Of a stretch of 11,374 nucleotides of DNA, positions 1-8,390 are shown one piece after another. Every line of letters starts with the position of its first letter. Position 1 is the first letter of the stretch. The notes below the pieces were generated by a model that saw only the letters and a program-made list of their open reading frames with translations, was not told the origin of the DNA and did not search any database. Location: contig RBNI01006399.1 of assembly GCA_003990745.1 (NCBI GenBank), forward strand, positions 1 to 11,374, in the 5' to 3' direction. This DNA comes from Jimgerdemannia flammicorona (Eukaryota; Mucoromycota; Endogonomycetes; Endogonales; Endogonaceae). The position numbers and the translations under genes were made by a program.

Positions 1-57
1 AAAAAAAAAAAACAGTCATAATTAGATACCAAACCAAGGTATAATAGTAAGAGGGGC

Positions 58-390
58 ACAATAGAAGTCAAGAGAGAGCTGGAAGGATCAGCAAGAGGAC
101 TAAAGTCTGAACTATAGTTAAAGAAGAAGAAGATAGAGGAGAAGCAAGATATAAAGAAGATAAGAAATAAGAATAGACAAAAAATAGAGCAGAAAATACA
201 TCTGTTATTTATTACTATACAAAAGTATAGTTCTTATATATAATACAAAGTTTCAAAAAGGAATAACATACCATAATATAGAGATAATCAGATTAAAAAC
301 CTCATATTATATAAAGATAAAAGGAGAACTAATCTCAGAGTGAGTATAAAAAATAAAAATAAATAAATCTAAATTGAGATTAAAAAACAT
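58..390 (+). repeat. Left arm of 333-bp inverted repeat
   Basis: Read forward, this arm matches the reverse complement of 548-880 over its whole length with essentially no net gap (333 bp against 333 bp). Identity by eye is about four fifths. In roughly the first 190 aligned positions I counted about 34 mismatches, nearly all transitions. The innermost 17 or so bases, ending in ATTAAAAAACAT at 390, are identical in both arms. Weaker similarity continues outward toward base 30, so the outer edge may lie near or beyond the window start. The arm could be one end of a foldback element or one of two head-to-head copies of a repeat. Confidence 0.85.
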
Positions 391-547
391 CTACAGACCT
401 CAGAGAAGTGAGTATGAGTAAAGAGTGAGGTTAAGTGGAGTGAGCTGTAGTAAGTCTGAGGCAAAGCTGAAGAGTTAAAGGTAGTAGAGAGAAGTAGAGT
501 AAAGACCAAGACCCTGAAGTGAGTATGAGACCCCAGAGGGAGCCAGG
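391..547 (+). other. Purine-rich loop of the inverted repeat
   Basis: The spacer between the two arms is strongly A/G-rich on the plus strand and is visibly less AT-rich than its surroundings. It contains an exact 14-bp direct repeat, GAAGTGAGTATGAG, at 405-418 and 516-529, each copy 15-20 bp from an arm edge. CTACAG at 391 is also partly complementary to CTGTAG at 444. No reading frame was recognised. Confidence 0.6.
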
Positions 548-880
548 ATGTTTTTTAATCTCAATTTGAATTTGTTTTTTTCTATTTTTTATGCTTGCTT
601 TAGGATTGGCTCCTCTTTTATCTTTGTATAATATAAGGTTCTTAATCTAGTTATCTCTATATTATAGTATATTGTTTCTTTTTAAGACTTTATATTTATA
701 TTAAGAACTGTACTTTTATATAGTAATAAATAATAGATGTATTTTTCACTCTATTCTTTATCTATTCTTATTTTTCACCTTCTTTATATTATACTTCTTC
801 TCTGTCTTCTTCTTTTTTGACTATGGCTTGGGCTTTAGTCCTCTCACTAGTCCTTTCAGTCCTCCTCTGACTTCCATTGT
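548..880 (-). repeat. Right arm of 333-bp inverted repeat
   Basis: This is the reverse-complement partner of 58-390. It begins with ATGTTTTTTAATCTCAATTT at the loop side and ends with the complement of the left arm's ACAAT start. It is slightly less AT-rich than the left arm at many of the transition differences, which suggests both arms descend from a more GC-rich ancestor and mutated independently. The arms enclose a 157-bp purine-rich loop (391-547). Confidence 0.85.
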
Positions 881-2098
881 ATCTTCTCTTACTACTGCTC
901 TATACTGTATAGTGAATTTGTCTTATTGTTATAAAGATGATTAGACCAATATAACTAGTTTGTATAGCTTAGAAACAATACTCAGGATTTCTTTACTTTT
1001 AGATATTTTATCTATCTGCATTAGATAATCCTAAACAGTAAGGTTCAGTATGTGGGTCTGATAATATATATAGTAGTTTTCTATACTGAAGGCTATATTT
1101 TTCTATTAAAGATTAGTCACTAAATTTCAGAAAAATGTTAAGTTATTTATATTATTGTCTATTATAATGACCAAAATCTATACTTGAAATTTTTAGTTAA
1201 CAAATTTATATAAAAATAAATATTTATTAAAATCTGTTTTATTTTAAGACTTCTCTCAAAATGCTGATCAGATGGCAAGCTCTTTTTTTTTATCTTAATT
1301 GTAATTTCAAGCTCCTAGATATAACTAATAAAAGTATTTATAATATTTTCTCTAGAATAAAGATTAACAAGTTTGATAAAGTCAAGAGTAAGAGATTTAA
1401 GTTACTAATTGAGTTCAATTCAATGATCAGTAATGTTTAGAAATAAAATTTTATTGAGGGATATCTATATTAATTATAAATGAAATTCTGTCTACTAAAT
1501 TCTATTTATTAAATATGAGATTAAATTGGTAAGCTCTTTATATATATATATAATTCAGCTTACAATAGTTATAGTATTGCTTTTATTTATTTATTTTATC
1601 TGAAATATCTAGTGAAAATTATCATACTTCTTTCTATAGACCTCCAGGATATCTTTGCAAATAGTATCAGTACTTGACAGATATAAATCATACTTGAGAA
1701 GGCCAAAGATACTATGCAATTGGTCACTCTCAATAATTGTGAATAATTGGTCTATATATACTATCTAGCAAATGAGTTAATTTCAAAATTCTACTAAAGA
1801 ATATAACTAAATATTTTTGATTAAATGAGATTATTAATATAGAAATAGTCAAGCAATTAGATAAATATACCCATTATAGCTTAGATATTGATTTTATTTA
1901 TTTTTATATTTTTTTTTATTTTGTTAGAGTATTTGTCTTTTATATATCAATATATGTTCAAAGTTGAACTATCAAGCATTTTGAACTTCTGGCTATATAG
2001 TATAAAGAGGTTGGTAGAAATAATATCATATATCTATCAAAAAAAAGTATTAGTTGTATTATAAATATATCTTTTTTTTTTCTATATTAATTATAAAT

Positions 2099-2249
2099 AA
2101 TATCATCTTCAGTCTTAGTACAATATTACTAGATTTCAGAATAAGAATTGTATAGAAAGTATAGAACTATTAAGAATATCATCTCTAGTCTTAGCATAAT
2201 ATTATTAGATTTCAGAATAAGATTATATAGAAAGTATAGAACTATTAAG
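2099..2249 (+). repeat. 75-bp tandem duplication
   Basis: Two adjacent copies, 2099-2174 and 2175-2249, share most of their sequence, including ATTTCAGAATAAGA and TATAGAAAGTATAGAACTAT. A short start of a third copy (AATAT) follows. Differences are a few substitutions and one-to-two-base indels. The duplication lies in AT-rich DNA without coding sense. Confidence 0.85.
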
Positions 2250-2358
2250 AATATTTAACTTGAAGTATTATTGATACTATAAACTATTAAAGACTAATTT
2301 GTCAATATGTGTATTTATATATTTATATATATATATCTAATATATAAGTTATATAGAG

Positions 2359-2568
2359 GATTCAGATTAGAGGATTTAGATTGAAGAATTCAGATTAGAT
2401 GATTCAAATTGGATGATTCAGATTAAACAATTCAGATGGAGTAATTTGAATTAAGTAATTCAGATTAAATAATTCAGATTGAATGATTCAGATTGAATAA
2501 TTCAGATTGAGTAATTCAGATAGAGTAATTCAAATAGAGTAATTTAAATAGAGTAATTTAGATTAATC
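2359..2568 (+). repeat. 14-bp minisatellite, 15 units
   Basis: Fifteen consecutive units keep an exact 14-bp register from 2359 to 2568. The consensus is approximately RATTCAGATTGART. Typical units are AATTCAGATTGAGT, GATTCAGATTGAAT and AATTTAAATAGAGT. Most of the variation between units is G/A or C/T, fitting RIP-like decay. A period of 14 is not a multiple of three, which argues against a repeat-coding origin. Confidence 0.92.
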
Positions 2569-3095
2569 TAAGTTAATTTGAATTATTTTGGATTTGAGAT
2601 TCAGGTCAAACTATTATGTGATAAATTAAATTCAAATTTGATTCAAATCAACTCATTCAGAGCACTACTCTTATATATTTAATTTACTATTTATAAAGAA
2701 ATAAGAGTTAATAAAGAAATAGTAAGATAGTAATTTATTTATAAGTATTATAATTTAATCTATAAATCTTAATAAATCTTAATAAACTTTAAAGATATAA
2801 AAAATATATATTAAAAAACTAATTTTATAAAATAATTATCTATTTTATATAATTTTTTTTTATATCTCTTTATAAGTTTAAAAAAAATAATTTTTATTAT
2901 ATTGAGTCAAAATTTGATACAAGTTACATATGTCTTAAAAAGGAAATTACTATATAATTTTATATAAATTTTATAATAGTATACATCATAATTGGCCTAA
3001 TTATTGTCAAAAAATATTATCACACAATGATTTTTAGTGACATAAGTATTATTTTACCCAATCATTGACTATTTTGATGACGTATCCATGGAACC

Positions 3096-3240
3096 AGCAG
3101 TCAAACTATTTAGTCACGTGGTGTGGTTTATAGATGTAGTAATCAACCTGAGGATAAGCAGTCACACATAGGAGCCACGCGGCTAACACCTATAGTAGCA
3201 ATGACGAGAAGCAGTCACACGCAAATCTAGCTCGGCTAAC
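3096..3240 (+). repeat. Spaced direct repeats at the AT/GC border
   Basis: AAGCAGTCACAC occurs at 3156-3167 and 3209-3220, and each copy is followed exactly 24 bp after its first base by CGGCTAAC (3180-3187 and 3233-3240). The two composite units are therefore 53 bp apart. A weaker third copy, AGCAGTCAAAC, lies at 3096-3106, close to a CACGTG at 3115-3120. The area is where AT-rich sequence gives way to balanced sequence. It could be a transposon end or a cluster of protein-binding sites. Confidence 0.6.
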
Positions 3241-4387
3241 CCCTCAACTTGCTGAGTTTATAATTATAGAATTAAAATTTTAAATGATCCAACACTAAAT
3301 CCAACTCAGTTGTTGATAAGTAATGCTCCAAATTACTATAAATATTGCAGTACATAAATAACTCACACATATTTGGCATATCAGATTCGTGACCCCAATC
3401 AAACTTTCGGAGGTGATCCCGATTATAAAATCCGAGTCAAAGGCACCAAAACAATCTCGGCACAGCCCAACCTTTATCAAATGTGGGGAGATTTCCAAAT
3501 GGTTAGGTTGTTGGCAGCGAACAAGAAGGGGAAAAAATGGTGGTTTGACATATAAATCCAATTCGGAGATCGTGCATATATATTTACGCATATTGAAACA
3601 GATCGGACATCAATTTGCGTCAACAAAAACGCCACCATGAAAAAACCTTGCCCTGTGCGGAGCTGAATGTTGTTGGCCGCCGCAGCCGCACGAGATTCTC
3701 GTCAAGACTCGCTCCGTCGCGACGAAGTACAAGCGCTTAACTCTGTCAATTGGAAGGCGGCGAATGATTGGTAGCTAACCCCATCGTGCTGGGGTCCGAT
3801 GCTAGTGGTGTTGTAGAGAGCTGGGGGGAGATTTAAGAGTGGAGATGAAGTGTAGGTTTTGGCGGGTGTCGGAGGTCGGAGCCACACCCCATGAGCTGCA
3901 CCGTGACCCCGGCGGAGGGAGAAGTTGTGCCGAGGTTTGTGTTGTTAGGTGGTCAGTGGGAGAAATGTTACACCGGGTAGGTTGGAGGTGTTGGAAATGG
4001 TAGATGATTATTACAAATAGGGCCGGCAGTGCTAATGTTTACATAAGTATTTTCCGTGCCTGTTCTTATGTGGCCATGCTCATTAACCACACGTAGTGTC
4101 TCTGTCAATAATAAGTTGGTCGTTCATCCAGCAGAGATACCGCTTGAAAAGGGGTAAGCTATTTGCATTTGAGATAAATAAAATAAAATAAAATGAACAC
4201 TTGCATTTGAGATATATAAAATAAAATAAAGGGAGGTATCGCAGTCGTAGCTCATGGATTATTTTTATTTTTTATTTTTAAAAAAGTGAGCCAAAAATAA
4301 AATTTCCGTCACTTTCGTGATCTGTCGGAAGTAGTCAACACCAAACTTCCACACAATCACAACCACCAAATTCACACCTCCAAAGCC
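3241..4387. other. Intergenic border region, no convincing gene
   Basis: GC content rises steadily through this region. The longest ATG-initiated frame is a 98-codon minus-strand frame at 3295-3591 with one hydrophobic stretch near its C-terminus. It has no recognisable motif and no clear coding character, so I do not call it a gene. 3630-3990 is richer in GC, but all frames are short. 4250-4300 is A/T-rich and lies just downstream of the Rieske gene stop, so it may belong to that gene's 3' region. Confidence 0.6.
4163..4231 (+). repeat. 38-bp imperfect tandem repeat
   Basis: TTGCATTTGAGATAAATAAA begins at 4163 and a near copy begins at 4201. Both run into AAATAAAATAAA-type tracts. It lies about 160-225 bp downstream of the stop codon of the minus-strand Rieske gene. 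Confidence 0.75.
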
Positions 4388-5098
4388 TCACCAATCGGTC
4401 GCCTTACACTTCTCACTCGCCCCTTTACACGCCCCCTTCTCCTTCATCCCCTCAATCTTACACGCATTCACAGTAGCCCACCCGCCACCCGACATTCCGC
4501 CCCTCTCGAGCGCGTACTCCCAATAATGCAGCGGGCACAACAGGATGGGTCCGATCTCGGGCCCATACTCGTCCTCTATCACCTCGCCCACGTGCGCCAT
4601 GTCTGCCCCGTTATGGGGGCAGTACCGATCCGCTCCGTACCGTCTCCCGTCTGACAGCGTCACCACAATTCGTTCTTTGTCCGACGGGTCAATGCTAATT
4701 TGGGAGGAGAAGGGCTCCGGTGGCGTGAAGGGTTTGGTCGGTGGAGTGGAGGGCGTGGGTGTGAGGTTGATGGTGACGGGAGGGTTTGCGGGAGGAGTTG
4801 CTGAGGAGGAAGAGGACCAAGCGTTGGGGATGGGCGTGGGTTTGGGTGCCACATCGGGTTCGGAAATATTGCCCACTTTGGTCTCCGCCGCATCTTCATT
4901 CGGGGCGGCGGTCGAGATCCCAGCATCCCGGCTCGACGAGGAAGGAGTCTGATCGGAGGTGGGCATCTGTGGACCGGACACCGCCGCGGGAGACGGGCGG
5001 CCGAGGTTGAGCTTGCTTAGGACCGCCGACACCTCATCCTCGGTGGGCTTCTTCGCCGACCTATATTTGATGGTGGGCTCGAACCTGGAGGAGGACAT
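4388..5098 (-). CDS. Rieske [2Fe-2S]-type protein
   Basis: The 236-residue single-exon product carries a Rieske-type iron-sulfur motif in its C-terminal third: C160-P-H162, then C188-P-L-H191. In this family two Cys and two His hold a [2Fe-2S] cluster used for electron transfer. The second motif, CPLHYWEYALERGG, has the CPxHxWx(F/Y)xL form seen in soluble Rieske ferredoxins such as NirD-like proteins. The spacer between the two motifs is 25 residues, against a usual 15-17. Residues 35-130 are Pro/Ser/Thr-rich and probably disordered. The first 34 residues contain a short helix-like, charged segment. There is no signal peptide or membrane segment, so a soluble protein is likely. Three more cysteines (213, 224, 231) sit near the C-terminus. 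The start is the first ATG of the open frame, with no intron needed. The electron partner and pathway are unknown. Confidence 0.85.
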   Translation of the reverse strand: MSSSRFEPTIKYRSAKKPTEDEVSAVLSKLNLGRPSPAAVSGPQMPTSDQTPSSSSRDAGISTAAPNEDAAETKVGNISEPDVAPKPTPIPNAWSSSSSATPPANPPVTINLTPTPSTPPTKPFTPPEPFSSQISIDPSDKERIVVTLSDGRRYGADRYCPHNGADMAHVGEVIEDEYGPEIGPILLCPLHYWEYALERGGMSGGGWATVNACKIEGMKEKGACKGASEKCKATDW

Positions 5099-5302
5099 GG
5101 ATTTCGCTGTCGTCGAATGTGATTGGAATGGTCTATCTTGATGAATCTTATCACGTGATCGATGATCGGGGTGGCTTTGCCGCGATAGTTCGGAAATCCT
5201 ATGATGCTTTTTTTTCTTTTCTTTTTTGGGAGCTGGAAGTTTGAGCGTGGTGACTATAGAAGTCCTATTAGCCAGTCGATAAGCGCCTTTTCATGTCCAT
5301 AT
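5099..5302 (-). promoter_or_regulatory. Rieske gene upstream region with GATA/CACGTG sites
   Basis: Reading away from the minus-strand ATG, ATTGG on the plus strand at 5122-5126 is a CCAAT box on the gene strand. ATCACGTGAT at 5150-5159 is a perfect 10-bp palindrome around CACGTG, the core bound by bHLH factors. It overlaps CTTATC (5147-5152), which is GATAAG on the gene strand and a GATA-factor core. The overlap of the two motifs about 50 bp upstream of the start is suggestive, but function is inferred only. Confidence 0.4.
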
Positions 5303-5326
5303 CCCCTAGGCCCCTAGGCCCCTAGG
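5303..5326 (+). repeat. Three tandem CCCCTAGG units
   Basis: CCCCTAGG is repeated three times without interruption. Each unit contains the palindrome CCTAGG, so the array can also pair with itself. It lies about 200 bp upstream of the Rieske start. Confidence 0.9.
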
Positions 5327-6560
5327 CCATCCAAAAGAAGACCGTTGGCATGAGAGCCTCTTAAGACGTAGAACTTTTGAGCATAAGCCATCATGCTTCA
5401 AGCTGTTCTAAGAAAGGTTTCTTGAATTGAACCGCCGAATTGAATTTGCTTCGCATGCTCATGATGCCCCCAAAAACCATACATATTGATGCTAATTTTT
5501 GCAATCACGTCAAAGACATCTCCGGACACCCCAGTTTCCACTTTTACGCAAAAAGGCAAGTATTCACATTTTTCGTGGTGCGTCAAAAATCTACTAATAT
5601 GGGTTCACCTGATCCACTCTCGTCATGCCAACTGTCTGACTTTGATTCAGCCTATAATTAATAACCTGTGCTCCCATTGCGATTCAGTCAGGTAATCTTA
5701 AAGATCGCCATCCCTCAGGGCACATACCGGGTCGCTACCGAAAATTCAATGAGTTCGACCACACTCACTGTCTCCAACGATACGCTCTCCTCAACAATAT
5801 CTCGTTATATCGTTATATTCAGAGGCGAATATGCTACTTTGCCGTAGCCTCGTTGGAGCACACGTGACTTCATTTCAGTCATGTGCAGCTGTGACTGGCC
5901 TTCAATTTTTGACAGGAACTGCGGCCTAAGTCAGCTCGGAACCACGGATGCAAACAATTAAAATGTAAGAAGATGCGCAACCGCCCTGTCAACTTTCAAG
6001 CTATATTATTCGGCCTATCGGAGGCGCACGTGGTTCCCACCCCCTTTTCCTGTTCGCGTGGACTTGGCGTAAGCTACCAATATCCTAAACGCGCTTCGAC
6101 CATTCCTTCCAGGTTGCGCCCACATGGAATAATTTTCTTAATTTGGAGATTGAGCCTTATAACATCAACTGAATGTACTTTCAAAGCCTATCAAATGTAT
6201 CAAATGCATTATGCATGCTGCCACTCGCCTGATTCCGACGAGGCTTGGCCTTGGCGCTGACCTGAAATGTTGGGGACCATATTCCATCTCATTCGTGCCG
6301 GGGGCGGTACCTTTTGCGCAAGTGTTGGGGAGCCACAGCATAAAATTTACAAAGTGGCTGTAGGAGCCACATGTTAGATCACTTCATAAGTTGGCCAGGG
6401 TACCAGTGGAATGGCCAAAAATAATTATAGGGTTCTGTAAATGGCCATACCGCCGGAAGACGGAGAAGTTGAGTGGGGTACATGGAGACCAAAACGAGTT
6501 AAAATGGGTGGCTGATGTGCGACCCAAAATATTTTTCCCTATGCCTGGGAAACATATTTT
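5327..6560. other. Divergent intergenic region, no gene seen
   Basis: All frames are short, and several of the longer ones lack an ATG start. No tRNA or other RNA gene was recognised. Two CACGTG cores occur at 5861-5866 and 6027-6032. The region separates the divergently transcribed Rieske gene and C2H2 gene and probably holds the distal promoters of both. Short unannotated exons cannot be excluded. Confidence 0.5.
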
Positions 6561-6776
6561 CTACGGCACATGAAACTCCAATCGTAAGCATAATGTCATT
6601 TCTTTTAACCGTCCTAGTCATTTCCGAAGCGGAACATGCTTCCCGTGATTGTACTTAATCAAACCCCATTGGCCGGGCGAGCGAGGATATAGATCAACGC
6701 TCTTGGGCTTCCAAATCCTTCAGCCGCCGCTTCTCTTCCGACTAAGAACCCCCTGAAACCCGACTTCTCACAAAAA
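6561..6776 (+). promoter_or_regulatory. C2H2 gene proximal promoter and leader
   Basis: TTCCGAAGCGGAA at 6622-6634 is a perfect inverted repeat with a 3-base spacer. It contains CCG-N3-CGG, an everted arrangement of the triplets bound by fungal Zn2Cys6 regulators. ATTGG at 6668-6672 is a CCAAT box on the opposite strand, about 105 bp before the start. TATAGAT lies at 6688-6694. A pyrimidine-rich leader (about 6700-6770) precedes the ATG, whose context CAAAAAATGG has A at -3 and G at +4. Together these look like a normal fungal promoter; none of the sites is tested. Confidence 0.5.
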
Positions 6777-8177
6777 ATGGATGTCGCAATGCATCGCAGC
6801 CTACACCTCACAGAACAGCCGTGGCAAATACAAACTCCGTCCACTGCAGCTAAACCGCAGGCTCCTAGAAAGAACCGAGGTATGAAGCGGACGTGCACCG
6901 ACCGCCAAGGAGATGACAGCGTCCACGGCAGCAGCAGCGGAAGAACAACGACTGGTGCCATGAAACGCAACGCAATGGTGGCCGGTTTACAGACTCAACC
7001 CATCGCAGACGAATACAAGCAGCAAGGCCCGGCTTGCCTCGAAAACGTGGAGGACGACAGCTTTTCGCCCAAACGGCAACGGCCCGACCAGGAACAGTGC
7101 GACGCAATCGAGAATGAAATCACGCCAAAGCTGGAGTTTCCAGGGATCGACCTGAATGACTTCCCGAGTTTCCCGACTGACGACATCGGCTTCGGTCATG
7201 TGATGGAAAATTCTATGACAAGCCTGGAAGACGCGGCAATATCACTCTTTGGCCAAATCTTTCTGAACAATCCTAATCCATACCAAGAATATCTGGAATA
7301 CACATCGCCTTCCGAATCCTCGTCCACATCTACATGCTCCTCGCCTCCGGAAATCTACGCGGAAACCCCATGCACTACATTCAACGACCCTACTGCTGGG
7401 ATCCAAACGATTCCGCTGATATTCTCGCCCTGGCCTGAGGCATCCGAAACATGTTGCACAGGTGGTTCATGCTCCGCCTCCAATACCGACTCCTGCAATT
7501 CCCATTACAGTTACCCCCCAACACCCCCCGAAAAAACCCCCCTCGACTTCATCCTTCCCTATCCCTCGGCCCGCCGCATTTCCTTCCCGACACCCACCTC
7601 CACCCGGATCCCCACATACTCACGCTGGGCCCCATGCCCAAGCTGCGAAACCACTCTCCCCTTCACCCGCGACCGCGAACCCATTTTCTGCCCCTGCGGC
7701 GCCTCCTTCTCCGCAAACATCAACAACATCAACAATATTACCAGCCAGCGCCGCAGATCTAACCAAAACTACATGGCACCCCACCCAAGCATCGGCCTAG
7801 CTAACCCGTGGACTCCAACAGAGGCCCCCCCCTCGCCGCCGTCCGACGCCGTGCCTTCCACTCCGCCTCCCAGTATTCGCATTCGCCCCGAAGACCCTTG
7901 GACAGCTCCGAACTTCGAACAGCCCCAGGGGGATATCCAACGCGGCGTGGTCATGACAACCCACCGCCGCAACGCCTCCGGGTGGTTTATCCAGATGCTC
8001 GACACGCTCCAGTGCGGATACTGCGGCGAGGCCTTCCCGCAACTGCTGACACTGCAGGCGCATTTGAACCAGACGAGGAAGCATGACGTTTGGGGATGCT
8101 GTGGAAGATTTTATAGAAAAAAGCAGGATCTGATGCAACACGAGGAGAGGGTGCACGGAAAGGCGTGGGAGGCCTAA
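6777..8177 (+). CDS. C2H2 zinc-finger-like putative transcription factor
   Basis: The 466-residue product is a single exon starting at an ATG in good context. The N-terminal part has two basic patches that could be nuclear localisation signals (residues 30-38, PRKNRGMKR, and 97-103, SPKRQRP). Residues about 120-165 are acidic with bulky hydrophobics, as in activation regions. A Pro/Ser/Thr-rich middle follows. C287-x2-C290-x14-C305-x-C307 looks like a small zinc ribbon. The C-terminus has a C2H2 finger, C413-x2-C416-x12-H429-x6-H436. A second finger-like unit follows at C441, C442, H455 and H460: the linker and histidines are normal, but the two cysteines are adjacent instead of separated by two residues. 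The protein is probably a nuclear DNA-binding regulator. Its targets are unknown, and I know no named homologue. Confidence 0.8.
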   Translation: MDVAMHRSLHLTEQPWQIQTPSTAAKPQAPRKNRGMKRTCTDRQGDDSVHGSSSGRTTTGAMKRNAMVAGLQTQPIADEYKQQGPACLENVEDDSFSPKRQRPDQEQCDAIENEITPKLEFPGIDLNDFPSFPTDDIGFGHVMENSMTSLEDAAISLFGQIFLNNPNPYQEYLEYTSPSESSSTSTCSSPPEIYAETPCTTFNDPTAGIQTIPLIFSPWPEASETCCTGGSCSASNTDSCNSHYSYPPTPPEKTPLDFILPYPSARRISFPTPTSTRIPTYSRWAPCPSCETTLPFTRDREPIFCPCGASFSANINNINNITSQRRRSNQNYMAPHPSIGLANPWTPTEAPPSPPSDAVPSTPPPSIRIRPEDPWTAPNFEQPQGDIQRGVVMTTHRRNASGWFIQMLDTLQCGYCGEAFPQLLTLQAHLNQTRKHDVWGCCGRFYRKKQDLMQHEERVHGKAWEA

Positions 8178-8390
8178 AGACGGCATATTGTAATTAGCAT
8201 CCCAAACATATTCCCTACTATGCTGATCCTTATGATTAGGTTATGATATCTCAAAAATACGGACTAACAGATGCGCAATAGGCACAAATATGTAGGATAT
8301 AAAGAACAGCGCCATCTATATATGTCTATGTCAAAAAATTTACTTTCTATATAATAATTATATACGTGCCATACCCTACTTGGCGACCAA

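Larger units (their letters stand above)
1..3050. other. AT-rich, gene-less block (RIP-type repeat relic)
   Basis: This stretch is dominated by A and T, has almost no CpG, and is broken by stops in every frame; no ORF worth reporting begins here. It carries a large inverted repeat, a tandem duplication and a minisatellite (listed separately), several T8-T10 runs and TA microsatellite patches near 1540-1552 and 2315-2336. Where two copies of a repeat can be compared, the differences are almost all C/T or G/A. In filamentous ascomycetes this pattern is the known outcome of repeat-induced point mutation on duplicated DNA, so the block is probably decayed transposon sequence. No transposase or reverse-transcriptase motif could be recovered by eye. 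The composition changes sharply between about 3050 and 3250. Confidence 0.8.

Noticed and set aside
3295..3591. 98-codon minus-strand ATG frame with one hydrophobic stretch
   Set aside because: No recognisable motif or homologue, lies in the compositional border, and no promoter signals; chance ORF is more likely.
4041..4071. ACATAAG / CTTATGT inverted repeat
   Set aside because: A 7-bp stem with a 17-base loop is expected by chance in AT-rich intergenic DNA.
4545..4952. 135-codon plus-strand frame opposite the Rieske gene
   Set aside because: It is an antisense shadow of the Pro/Ser-rich coding sequence; the minus-strand frame carries the real Rieske motif.
5070..5090. T-loop-like GGTTCGAGCCC on the minus strand
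   Set aside because: It lies inside the Rieske coding sequence, the T stem does not pair, and no other tRNA arms are present.
5973..6260. 95-codon plus-strand frame in the divergent intergenic region
   Set aside because: Residue composition looks random, with no domain and no supporting signals.
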